A stretch of 64,000 bases of DNA, from the NCBI RefSeq assembly GCF_039812505.1, contig NZ_JBDIAQ010000003.1, positions 1 through 64,000 of the forward strand, given 5' to 3'. The stretch comes from Intrasporangium_A sp039812505 (GTDB lineage Bacteria > Actinomycetota > Actinomycetes > Actinomycetales > Dermatophilaceae). The notes below the pieces were generated by a model. It ran no database searches, was not told the DNA's origin, and was given only the letters and a program-made list of their open reading frames with translations. Each line of letters opens with the position of its first letter. Position 1 is the stretch's first letter. Shown here one piece after another: positions 57,297 to 64,000 of the stretch. A program made the position numbers and the translations under genes.

Positions 57297-58355
57297 CTAG
57301 TCGGTGCCGGGCACCAGCTCGGCCAGGGCGCGCAGGATGGTGCGCTGCCCCTCCCCGGTCGGTGCGTGCGGTGCCACGGCCAGCGTGGTGACCCCGGCCG
57401 TGGCGTAGCGGCCGATGCGGCGGGCGATCCGGTCGGCGGGGCCGATCAGGGCCGTCTCGTCGATGAACTCCAGCGGGACCGCGGCCGCGGCCTCGCGGGG
57501 TCGGCCGGCCAGGAAGAGGTCCTGGACGCGGGCGGCCTGCTCCTCGTAGCCCATCCGGCAGGCGAGCTGGTTGTAGAAGTTCTTCTCCCGCGAGCCCATG
57601 CCGCCGAGGTAGAGCGCGCAGTAGGGCCGCACCGCGTCCGCGGCGCGTTCGACGTCGTCGTGCAGCACGACCGGGACCGTCGCGACGACGTCGAAACCGG
57701 CCATCGGAGCGGCGGCGTCGGCCCGGCCGGAGGCCCGGCGCCCCTTCTCGATCGCGTCCAGCAGGTCGCCGGAGTGCTCGGGGCTGTAGAAGATCGCCAG
57801 CCACCCGTCGGCGATCTCGCCGGTCAGCTCGAGGTTCTTCGGGCCGACCGCGGCGAGGTAGACGGGCAGGTCGGGGCGGTGCCCGCGGATGGTCAGGCGC
57901 AGCGCCTTGCCGGGACCGTCCGGCAGCGGCAGGGTCCAGAACCGGCCGGCGTGCTCGAGCGTCCGGCGGGCGAGCGCCATCCGGACGATCTCGACGTACT
58001 CTCTCGTCCGGGCCAGCGGGGCGGCGAACCGCACCCCGTGCCAGCCCTCGCTCACCTGCGGGCCGGAGACGCCCAGGCCGAGCTGGAACCGCCCGCCGGA
58101 GAGCATGTCGAGGGTGGCTGCCGTCATCGCCGTCATGGCGGGAGTCCGCGCGGGGATCTGCAGCACCGCGCTGCCGAGCCTGACCCGCTGCGTGCAGGCG
58201 CCCACCCACGACAGCACCGTGACGGCGTCGGACCCGTAGGCCTCGGCCGCCCAGACGCTGTCGTAGCCGAGGGTGTCCGCCAGGACGGCGTTCGCGACCA
58301 GGTCGGTCGGTGCGCCACCGGGTCCCCAGTACCCGAGGTTGAGGCCGAGTCTCAT
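57297..58355 (-). CDS. LLM-class F420-dependent oxidoreductase
   Basis: A 352-residue luciferase-like monooxygenase-fold enzyme of the F420-using type. It has the opening strand RLGLNLGYWG, DSVWAAEAYGSDAVTVLSW, RVRLGSAVLQIPARTP, GGRFQLGLGVSGPQVSEGW and a C-terminal GVTTLAVAPH. The combination resembles the MSMEG_2256/Fgd-like group that oxidises or reduces small molecules with F420. Substrate unknown. ATG 58355 lies seven bases after TAGCCT. Confidence 0.9.
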   Translation of the reverse strand: MRLGLNLGYWGPGGAPTDLVANAVLADTLGYDSVWAAEAYGSDAVTVLSWVGACTQRVRLGSAVLQIPARTPAMTAMTAATLDMLSGGRFQLGLGVSGPQVSEGWHGVRFAAPLARTREYVEIVRMALARRTLEHAGRFWTLPLPDGPGKALRLTIRGHRPDLPVYLAAVGPKNLELTGEIADGWLAIFYSPEHSGDLLDAIEKGRRASGRADAAAPMAGFDVVATVPVVLHDDVERAADAVRPYCALYLGGMGSREKNFYNQLACRMGYEEQAARVQDLFLAGRPREAAAAVPLEFIDETALIGPADRIARRIGRYATAGVTTLAVAPHAPTGEGQRTILRALAELVPGTD

Positions 58356-58362
58356 GACGGTG

Positions 58363-58368
58363 AGGCTA
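58363..58368 (-). promoter_or_regulatory. Leaderless -10 box of the LLM oxidoreductase
   Basis: TAGCCT on the minus strand, seven bases before the ATG. Confidence 0.45.
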
Positions 58369-58439
58369 TCGGTCCACCGTCGCGGTCCCGGGTCAGCGGC
58401 CCGGTGGAGCCGATCCCCGCCGTCCGGGGCCGGCGCCGG

Positions 58440-58784
58440 TCACTCGTCGTCGTCCTCCTCGTCCTCGTCGTCGAAGTCGTACTCGTCATCGTCGTCATCG
58501 TCGTCATCGGAGTCGTCGTAGTCGTCCGAGTCGAGTCCGGCATAGACACCGTCGTCGTCGGAGTCGTCCTCCTCCATGTCGAGGTCCTCGCCGTAGACGG
58601 ACAGCGGCGTGGCCACCTCGGTGGCGTCGAACAGCGCCTCGTCGTAGTCGTCGAACGCCTCCGCGAGGTCGTGCGCCGCGGCGATCACCGTCGGATGGTC
58701 CGGGTCACGGCTCGAGGTGGCCGCCTCGTAGTGGCGCTCGAGGGCTGCGATGAGCTGCTCCAGGGCAGCGCGCGCGTCGCTCAT
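58440..58784 (-). CDS. Small protein with poly-acidic C-terminal tail
   Basis: A 114-residue protein. The first 60 residues form a helical, Ala/Leu-rich domain (MSDARAALEQLIAALERHYE, AAHDLAEAFDDYDEALFDA). The last 45 residues are almost only Asp and Glu with a few Tyr. I do not recognise the family. The tail could mimic nucleic acid or act as a charge shield. ATG 58784 lies six bases after TACGGT, which supports this start over the longer frame upstream. Confidence 0.7.
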   Translation of the reverse strand: MSDARAALEQLIAALERHYEAATSSRDPDHPTVIAAAHDLAEAFDDYDEALFDATEVATPLSVYGEDLDMEEDDSDDDGVYAGLDSDDYDDSDDDDDDDDEYDFDDEDEEDDDE

Positions 58785-58790
58785 GGAAAG

Positions 58791-58796
58791 ACCGTA
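58791..58796 (-). promoter_or_regulatory. Leaderless -10 box of the acidic-tail gene
   Basis: TACGGT on the minus strand, six bases before the ATG. Confidence 0.45.
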
Positions 58797-58919
58797 GTGG
58801 ACGCGGCGGGTCGTGCACACACCTTCGCCCACGCTCCTGGCGGTGTGTGCCCGACCGCGGTCCCGGGGCACGGGCACGGCAGGCCCGGCGGGGCCGGCAG
58901 CGGTGTCACAATGGCCGTG

Positions 58920-59111
58920 ATGAGCGAACTGAGCGAGTACGAGTACCGGGTCCTGACCTTCGACCGGCACACCTCGAAGGCGGACGCGCGTCAGGCGGTC
59001 CGCGAGCACGCCGAGTACGGCCGCTGGGAGCTGGCTCGCTCGGTGATCTACGTCGGCGGGATCCGCCGGATGTGGCTGCGCCGCCGGATCATGCGCGTCC
59101 GGCGCACGTGA
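58920..59111 (+). CDS. DUF5703 family small basic protein
   Basis: A 63-residue protein beginning MSELSEYEYRVLTF. It has a central acidic/basic helix (DARQAVREHAEYGRWELAR) and a very basic C-terminus (RMWLRRRIMRVRRT). This is the DUF5703 pattern seen next to M20 peptidase genes in actinobacteria; function unknown. ATG 58911 would add three residues. It is convergent with the M20 gene. Confidence 0.8.
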   Translation: MSELSEYEYRVLTFDRHTSKADARQAVREHAEYGRWELARSVIYVGGIRRMWLRRRIMRVRRT

Positions 59112-59130
59112 CCGCGAGTCGGCGGCGTGC

Positions 59131-60465
59131 TCAGCAGCGTTGCAGGAAGTCGGTCAGCACGCGGGCCCCGAACTGCAGCCCGTCGACGGGCACCCGCTCG
59201 TCGACGCCGTGGAACATCCCGACGAAGTCGAGCTCGCCCGGCAGCCGCAGCGGCGCGAAGCCGTAGCCGGTGATCCCCAGCCGGCCCAGGGCCTTGTTGT
59301 CGGTGCCGCCGGACAGGCAGTAGGGCAGTACCGCCGCGCCGGGGTCGGCGCGCATCAGGGCCTGCTTCATCGACTCGACGAGGTCGCCGTCCCACGGCGC
59401 CTGCAGCGCGACGTCCTCGTGCACCGTCTCGACCTCGACGAACTCCCCGGCGAGCTCTCGCAGCGTGTCGAACAGCTCGTCGCGGTGACCGGGCAGGTAG
59501 CGACAGTCGAGCGCGGCCGTCGCCGTCTGCGGGATGACGTTGTGCTTGTAGCCGGCCTCGAGCATCGTCGGGTTGACGGTGTTGCGCAGCGTGCCCTCGA
59601 CGAAACCGCGCGCCGCGCCCAGGGCGGCCAGCAACGGGTCCGGCGCGTCGGCGGCATACGGTTTCCCGGTCAGCCGGCTCACCCCGTCGAGCAGGCCCCG
59701 GACGGAGGCGATGTACTGCCGCGGCCACTCGTGCGCGGCGATGCGCCCGAGGGCCTCGGCCAGGCGGACGACGGCGTTGGCGTCGTTGGGGACCGAGCCG
59801 TGCCCGGCGCGCCCGTGGGCGCGCAGTCGCAGCCAGGCCAGGCCCTTCTCGGCCGTCTGGAGCAGGTAGGCGCGCCGCGGCCCGGCGGGGGTGGGCAGGG
59901 TGACGCTGAACCCGCCGACCTCGCTGACCGCCTCGGTGACGCCGTGCAGGACCTCGGGGTGGTGTTCGACCAGCCAGTGGCTGCCGTAGCTGCCCCCGGC
60001 CTCCTCGTCGGCGAAGAAGACGACCGTCAGGTCGCGGGCCGGCTTGGTCCCGGTGCGGGCCAGGGTGCGGACGGCGGCGAGCATCATGGCGTCCATGTCC
60101 TTCATGTCGACCGCTCCGCGACCCCAGACGCAACCGTCGCGCTGCTCGGCCGCGAAGGGGTCGACCTGCCAGTCCGCCGCGTCGACCGGCACGACGTCGA
60201 GGTGTCCGTGCACGGCCAGCCCGGGCCGGGCCGGGTCGGCGCCCTCGATCCGCAGCGCGACGTTGGCACGACCGGGGCCGCTCTCGAAGAGCTGCGCCGT
60301 CAGGCCGACCTCGGCGAGCTCGCCCAGCACGTACTCGGCCGCAGCCCGCTCCCCCGGCCCGCTGCCGTCGCCGTAGTTCGAGGTGTCGATCCGGATCAGG
60401 TCGGAGCAGATCCGCACGACCTCGTCCTCGGGAGCGGACCCGGGCTGGGCTTCGCCGGTCGTCAT
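59131..60465 (-). CDS. M20 family metallopeptidase
   Basis: A 444-residue dinuclear zinc peptidase or amidohydrolase. Zinc ligands and catalytic acids are in AVHGHLDVVPVDAADW (His, Asp), WGRGAVDMKDMDA (bridging Asp), FFADEEAGG (Glu pair) and the late SGGTDNKAL and MFHGVDERVP (His) segments. The lid domain, about residues 195-310, starts near KGLAWLRLRAHGRAGH. It would cleave dipeptides or acyl-amino acids in the cytoplasm. ATG 60465 lies six bases after TACGCT. Confidence 0.92.
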   Translation of the reverse strand: MTTGEAQPGSAPEDEVVRICSDLIRIDTSNYGDGSGPGERAAAEYVLGELAEVGLTAQLFESGPGRANVALRIEGADPARPGLAVHGHLDVVPVDAADWQVDPFAAEQRDGCVWGRGAVDMKDMDAMMLAAVRTLARTGTKPARDLTVVFFADEEAGGSYGSHWLVEHHPEVLHGVTEAVSEVGGFSVTLPTPAGPRRAYLLQTAEKGLAWLRLRAHGRAGHGSVPNDANAVVRLAEALGRIAAHEWPRQYIASVRGLLDGVSRLTGKPYAADAPDPLLAALGAARGFVEGTLRNTVNPTMLEAGYKHNVIPQTATAALDCRYLPGHRDELFDTLRELAGEFVEVETVHEDVALQAPWDGDLVESMKQALMRADPGAAVLPYCLSGGTDNKALGRLGITGYGFAPLRLPGELDFVGMFHGVDERVPVDGLQFGARVLTDFLQRC

Positions 60466-60471
60466 CTGCCC

Positions 60472-60477
60472 AGCGTA
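60472..60477 (-). promoter_or_regulatory. Leaderless -10 box of the M20 peptidase
   Basis: TACGCT on the minus strand, six bases before the ATG. Confidence 0.45.
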
Positions 60478-60614
60478 GGCGGACCCGGGCCGGCCCGCCC
60501 GGCCCCCGGTCGACCGGTTCGTGCTCGGGTCGATCGGTTCGTGCTCGGGCACGGCGTCGTGCTAACGTTTCTGCTCGCCGCAGGGCGCTCCACGAGGGTC
60601 CTGCACATCACCTT

Positions 60615-60701
60615 GTCGGGGTGGCGGAATGGCAGACGCGCTAGCTTGAGGTGCTAGTGCCCTTAACGGGCGTGGGGGTTCAAGTCCCCCCCTCGACACC
60701 A
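60615..60701 (+). tRNA. tRNA-Leu (anticodon GAG)
   Basis: An 87-base class II tRNA with encoded CCA. The acceptor stem is GTCGGGG/CCTCGAC with one G-U pair. The anticodon arm is CTAGC-TTGAGGT-GCTAG with GAG at 60648-60650. A long variable arm is TGCCC-TTAA-CGGGC, and the T arm is GGGGG-TTCAAGT-CCCCC. It reads CUC and, by wobble, CUU leucine codons. Confidence 0.95.
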
Positions 60702-60738
60702 CGTGCTCCGAGTGGCGCGGCTGGGCTACTGACCGGTA

Positions 60739-60810
60739 GAACACAACAAGTCAGGGCGGGCGACCCGCGTCACGCTCGGCCGGCCGCCACCGGGCGGACT
60801 TGTCGTGTTC
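60739..60810 (+). repeat. Long imperfect inverted repeat just after tRNA-Leu
   Basis: GAACACAACAAGTC (60739-60752) pairs with GACTTGTCGTGTTC (60797-60810) except for one central mismatch. The 44-base interior contains a GCGGG-CGA-CCCGC hairpin (60756-60768). It lies 37 bases after the tRNA and could be its terminator, a structured RNA or a relic of an integration site. Confidence 0.6.
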
Positions 60811-60888
60811 TTCGGAGCGCCACCAGGGGCGCCGCGAGCCCGGGCAGCACGACTCCGTGCTGCGGCCGGCCCCACAACCCGGTACGCC

Positions 60889-60894
60889 TACGCT
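60889..60894 (+). promoter_or_regulatory. Leaderless -10 box of the MFS transporter
   Basis: TACGCT, seven bases before the GTG at 60902. Confidence 0.4.
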
Positions 60895-60901
60895 GACGCG
60901 C

Positions 60902-62188
60902 GTGACCTTCCTGCGCGCGCTCGTGTCACTGATGCACGGGCGCGGCTTCCGAAGGCTCTTCGCCGCCCGGGTGGTCTCGCAGGGCAGCGACGGCATCTTC
61001 GAGGTGGCCCTGGCCAGCTACGTGCTGTTCAACCCCGAGCAGGCGGCCGACCCAGAGGCGATCGCGGCGGCCTTCGCGGTCGTGCTGCTGCCCTACAGCG
61101 CGCTGGGGCCGTTCGCGGGCGTGCTGCTGGACCGGTGGCCGCGGCGCCGGGTCCTCGTCGTGAGCCAGCTGCTGCGGGCCGGGTCGATGGCGCTCGTCGC
61201 GCTCCTGGTCGCCGGCACGGACCTCGGTCCGGCCTTCTTCCTGGTCGTGCTGCTCGTCTTCTCGCTGAACCGCTTCGTCCTGGCGGGCTTCTCGGCGGCC
61301 CTGCCCCATGTCGTGGGCCGGGACGAGCTCGTCGGGGCGAACTCGGTCGCCCCCACCCTCGGCTCGCTCGCGTACGTCGTCGGCGGCGCGGTCGGGGCGG
61401 CCGTGCGCGCCCTCGGGTCGGATGCCGTCGTCGTGCTGGTCGCCGTGGGCGGCACGCTCACCGCGGCCTGGGTCGCCGCGCGGCTGCCCTTCGTCGGCCC
61501 CACCGGAGACCAGCCGGGACCGCGTCCCGGGCAGGTCGCGGCGGTGGTCGCACGCGGCTTCGTCGAGCTGGTCCACACCCTGCCGGTCCGCGGCTGGTTC
61601 GTGCTGGGCCTGGTGTTCCTCACGCGGGTGCCCTTCGGGCTGGTGCTGCTACAGGCGCTGCTGCTCTCGCGCGGGCCGTTCGCGGAGGCCGGCGGCACCG
61701 GCATCCTGCGCTTCGGGCTGGCGGCCGGGGCCTCGGCGGTCGGCTTCGCCCTGGGCGCGTTCGTGACCCCCTGGCTGGCCGGCCGGTGGTCGCCCGTCCC
61801 GTATGCCGCCGTCGCCCTCGCGCTCGCCGGTGCCGCGGCGCTCGGGCTGGGCTGGTGGCTGGCGCTCTGGAGCACCGCGCTGCTGGCCGCCCTGGTGTCC
61901 TTCGGTGCCCAGTCGGTCAAGATCTGCTGCGACTCCCTGATGCAGCGGCACGTCTCGGACGCGCTGCTGGGCCGGGCCTTCTCGGCCTACGACCTGGTCT
62001 ACAACGGCGGCCTGGTCGTGGCCGTGGCCCTCGGTGCGGCGCTGCTGCCGCCCAGCGGCCTGCTCGCCTGGCCGGTGCTGGTGATCGGCGCGGTCTGCGC
62101 GGTCGCGGCCGTCCGGGTAGTGCCGACGTGGCTGGCCGCCACCCGGGCGGACGGCCGCCGCGGGGCCGACGGCCAGGCTGCGGTGTGA
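60902..62188 (+). CDS. MFS transporter
   Basis: A 428-residue major-facilitator membrane protein with about 11-12 hydrophobic segments. The first loop has LLDRWPRRRVLVVSQL, corresponding to the G-x3-D-R-x-G-R-R/K loop of the family. The N-terminal FRRLFAARVVSQGSDGIFEVALAS is typical of the efflux-type (MFS_3-like) group, and a C-terminal RAFSAYDLVYNGG is present. The substrate cannot be assigned. The GTG start follows a TACGCT box; upstream ATG or GTG codons fall in the tRNA-proximal structured region. Confidence 0.88.
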   Translation: MTFLRALVSLMHGRGFRRLFAARVVSQGSDGIFEVALASYVLFNPEQAADPEAIAAAFAVVLLPYSALGPFAGVLLDRWPRRRVLVVSQLLRAGSMALVALLVAGTDLGPAFFLVVLLVFSLNRFVLAGFSAALPHVVGRDELVGANSVAPTLGSLAYVVGGAVGAAVRALGSDAVVVLVAVGGTLTAAWVAARLPFVGPTGDQPGPRPGQVAAVVARGFVELVHTLPVRGWFVLGLVFLTRVPFGLVLLQALLLSRGPFAEAGGTGILRFGLAAGASAVGFALGAFVTPWLAGRWSPVPYAAVALALAGAAALGLGWWLALWSTALLAALVSFGAQSVKICCDSLMQRHVSDALLGRAFSAYDLVYNGGLVVAVALGAALLPPSGLLAWPVLVIGAVCAVAAVRVVPTWLAATRADGRRGADGQAAV

Positions 62189-62230
62189 GGGAGCCGCGGC
62201 CCGGCGCGGCGCGGGTCGGGCCCGGCGCAC

Positions 62231-62236
62231 TACGCT
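62231..62236 (+). promoter_or_regulatory. Leaderless-type -10 box of ilvA
   Basis: TACGCT, eight bases before the ATG at 62245. Confidence 0.35.
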
Positions 62237-62244
62237 TGCATGTC

Positions 62245-63468
62245 ATGGCATCACAGGCGCTGCCCGTCTCCGTCGACGACGTCCTGGCCGCCCGGCGGCT
62301 GCTCGAGGGTGTGGTCCGGCCGACCCCCCTGGAGCACAGCCGTGGCCTGAGCGAGCGTGTCGGCGCCGAGACCTACCTCAAGTGCGAGAACCTCCAGCGC
62401 GCCGGGTCGTTCAAGATCCGCGGCGCCTACAACCGCATGGCCCGGCTCAGCGACGCGGAGAAGGCCCGCGGCGTGGTCTGCGCCAGCGCGGGCAACCACG
62501 CCCAGGGCGTCGCGCTCGCCGCCCAGCTGCTGGGCCTGAAGGCGACCGTGTTCATGCCCGTCGGCGCCCCCCTGCCCAAGCTGCAGGCCACCCGGGGCTA
62601 CGGCGCGCAGGTCGAGCTGTACGGCACGACCATCGACGACTGCCTCGTGAAGGCCAAGGAGTTCGAGCAGACCACCGGCGCCGTGCTGATCCACCCGTTC
62701 GACCACGCCCACATCGTCGCCGGGGCGGGCACCTGCGGCCTCGAGATCCTCGAGCAGTGCCCCGACGTGCGGACCGTCATCGTCGGGACCGGCGGCGGCG
62801 GGCTGATCTCCGGCATCGCGACCGTGGTCAAGGCCCACCGGCCCGAGGTCACGGTCCTCGGGGTGCAGGCCGAACGCGCGGCGGCCTACCCGCCGTCGCT
62901 GGCCGCCGGCCACCCGGTGCCGCTGGCCAGGATGTCGACGATGGCCGACGGCATCGCCGTCGGGTGCCCCGGCGAGGTGCCCTACGCGATCGTCAGCCAC
63001 CTGGTCGACGGCATCCGCACGGTCACCGAGGAGCAGTTCTCGCGGGCCGTGCTCTACCTGCTCGAGCGGGCCAAGCTCGTCGCCGAGCCGGCTGGGGCCG
63101 CCAGTGTGGCCGCGCTGCTCGACGCCGGCAAGGGCGCCTTCGAGGGCCCCGTGGTGGCCGTGTTGTCCGGCGGCAACATCGACCCGCTGCTGCTGCTGCG
63201 CATCATCCGGCACGGCCTGACCGCGGCCGGTCGCTACCTGCAGTTCCGGGTCCGGGTGCCGGACCGGCCCGGCTCCCTGGCGGCCCTGCTCGACCACCTC
63301 GCCAAGGCCGAGGCCAACGTGCTGGAGATCGAGCACGTGCGCACCGTCGTCCCGCTCGGCATCGACGAGGTCGAGATCGGGGTGCGCGTGGAGACCAAGG
63401 GTGCCGAGCACGCCGCCGCGGTGATCGCGGACCTGCAGGCCCAGGGGTTCGACCCCCATCTCGACTGA
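62245..63468 (+). CDS. ilvA: Threonine ammonia-lyase (threonine deaminase)
   Basis: A 407-residue PLP enzyme converting threonine to 2-oxobutanoate for isoleucine synthesis or threonine breakdown. The PLP lysine is in GSFKIRGAYN (about residue 60), the SAGNHAQG and GTGGGGLISG loops bind substrate and phosphate, and LSGGNID is near the end of the catalytic domain. One ACT-type domain (about 330-407, FRVRVPDRPGSLAALL) gives the short, single-ACT form, often the catabolic or less isoleucine-sensitive type. It is not in an ilv operon here. Confidence 0.94.
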   Translation: MASQALPVSVDDVLAARRLLEGVVRPTPLEHSRGLSERVGAETYLKCENLQRAGSFKIRGAYNRMARLSDAEKARGVVCASAGNHAQGVALAAQLLGLKATVFMPVGAPLPKLQATRGYGAQVELYGTTIDDCLVKAKEFEQTTGAVLIHPFDHAHIVAGAGTCGLEILEQCPDVRTVIVGTGGGGLISGIATVVKAHRPEVTVLGVQAERAAAYPPSLAAGHPVPLARMSTMADGIAVGCPGEVPYAIVSHLVDGIRTVTEEQFSRAVLYLLERAKLVAEPAGAASVAALLDAGKGAFEGPVVAVLSGGNIDPLLLLRIIRHGLTAAGRYLQFRVRVPDRPGSLAALLDHLAKAEANVLEIEHVRTVVPLGIDEVEIGVRVETKGAEHAAAVIADLQAQGFDPHLD

Positions 63469-63490
63469 GGCGAGCCGCCAGGCCGACGCG

Positions 63491-64000
63491 GTGCTCCCCC
63501 GGATCAGCGCCACCCGCTACGTGACCCCGCTGCGGGAGGGCGGCTCGCTGCCGGGCATCGTGGAGGCGAGCGACTGCGGCACCTACGTGCTGAAGTTCCG
63601 GGGGGCCGGGCAGGGCCTGAAGGTGCTCGTCGCCGAGGTCGTCGTCGCCCGCCTCGCCCGGCTCGTGCAGGTCGCCGTCCCCGACCTCGCCGTCGTCGAG
63701 CTGGACGAGCGGATCGCCCGGTACGAGGCGGACGAGGAGGTGCAGGACCTGCTGACCGCCTCGGTCGGCACCAACCTCGGGGTCGACTTCCTGCCCGGCG
63801 CGTTCGGCTACGACGGGTCCCGGCCACCCTCGGCCGACCTGGCCGAACGGATCGTCTGGCTCGACGCGCTGACCGCGAACGTCGACCGGACCTGGTCCAA
63901 CCCGAACCTGCTGGTGTGGCACGGCCGGACCTATGCGATCGACCACGGCGCCGCGCTCTACTTCCACCACTCGTGGCCGAGCCGGCCCCCGGACCCGGAC
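63491..64000 (+). CDS. HipA-family kinase-like protein, 3' end outside window
   Basis: The first 170 codons of a protein starting at GTG 63491 with LPRISATRYVTPLREGGSLPG, then YVLKFRGAGQGLKVLVAE (ATP-lysine-like) and the phosphotransfer-type segment ANVDRTWSNPNLLVWHGRTYAIDHGAALYF. This is the stand-alone HipA-like kinase family of actinobacteria, usually followed by a DUF3037 gene, not the toxin HipA itself. It starts 22 bases after ilvA. Substrate unknown; the frame is open at the window end. Confidence 0.82.
   Translation, partial: MLPRISATRYVTPLREGGSLPGIVEASDCGTYVLKFRGAGQGLKVLVAEVVVARLARLVQVAVPDLAVVELDERIARYEADEEVQDLLTASVGTNLGVDFLPGAFGYDGSRPPSADLAERIVWLDALTANVDRTWSNPNLLVWHGRTYAIDHGAALYFHHSWPSRPPDPD

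Noticed and set aside
58352..58549. Thr/Met-rich small protein opposite the acidic-tail gene
   Set aside because: Its repetitive sequence is the complement of the Asp/Glu repeat codons of the real gene.
60805..63468. 887-residue fusion ending in threonine deaminase
   Set aside because: The first 480 residues are an out-of-frame reading of the MFS gene. The enzyme starts at ATG 62245.

Overview
The window is about 73 percent G+C by eye, prefers GTG/ATG starts and GC-ending codons, and carries a Pup-proteasome system, a mycothiol gene (mshC) and an F420-type LLM oxidoreductase. That makes it an actinobacterial chromosome. The style, including a frequent CGGCATAC octamer, suggests Micrococcales and perhaps Intrasporangiaceae, but this is inference. 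From about 8.9 kb to the end the gene order resembles the Mycobacterium tuberculosis region from the 5'-3' exonuclease Rv2090 to uppP Rv2136c.

Bases 1-8.8 kb are accessory. They hold the 3' part of a large RHS polymorphic-toxin gene with a low-GC C-terminal tip, a probable immunity gene, an IS66-type element carrying only a broken transposase, a degraded DUF1778 antitoxin, a Tn3-like transposase scrap and an alpha/beta hydrolase. Three genes here each have a one-base frame disruption.

Bases 8.9-21 kb hold a 5'-3' exonuclease, then on the minus strand helY, a lipid kinase, tatC, tatA, pafC, pafB, two FKBP prolyl isomerases and pafA (Pup ligase), with a DUF3866 gene and an epimerase on the plus strand.

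Bases 21-33.1 kb are a block lying between pafA and prcA. It contains a response regulator/sensor kinase/GerMN lipoprotein set, a five-gene oligopeptide-type ABC transporter, a DivIVA/Scy-like coiled-coil protein and a vapBC toxin-antitoxin pair.

Bases 33.2-44 kb continue the proteasome locus: prcA, prcB, pup, dop, then arc/mpa and trmI, with a PRPP-synthetase-like gene and a DUF3054 gene on the opposite strand between dop and arc. An SSB-like gene, an M50 site-2 protease and a RecB-type nuclease follow. Together pup, pafA, dop, arc and prcBA make up the tagging, detagging, unfolding and degradation machinery; pafBC is the co-located DNA-damage regulator.

Bases 44-64 kb hold an orphan protein with an N-terminal motif like that of contractile-injection-system cargo, a HAD phosphatase with metH, a PAC2 protein, an S53 peptidase, mshC, the SCO1664/DUF3090/MSMEG_4193-type trio, corA, uppP, an LLM oxidoreductase, small proteins, an M20 peptidase, tRNA-Leu(GAG), an MFS transporter, ilvA and the start of a HipA-like kinase.

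Many genes start 6-8 bases after a TANNNT box with no Shine-Dalgarno sequence, which indicates widespread leaderless transcription. The best leads for something new are the RHS tip with its partner gene, the injection-system-like orphan at 44.0 kb, and the over-represented CGGCATAC octamer.
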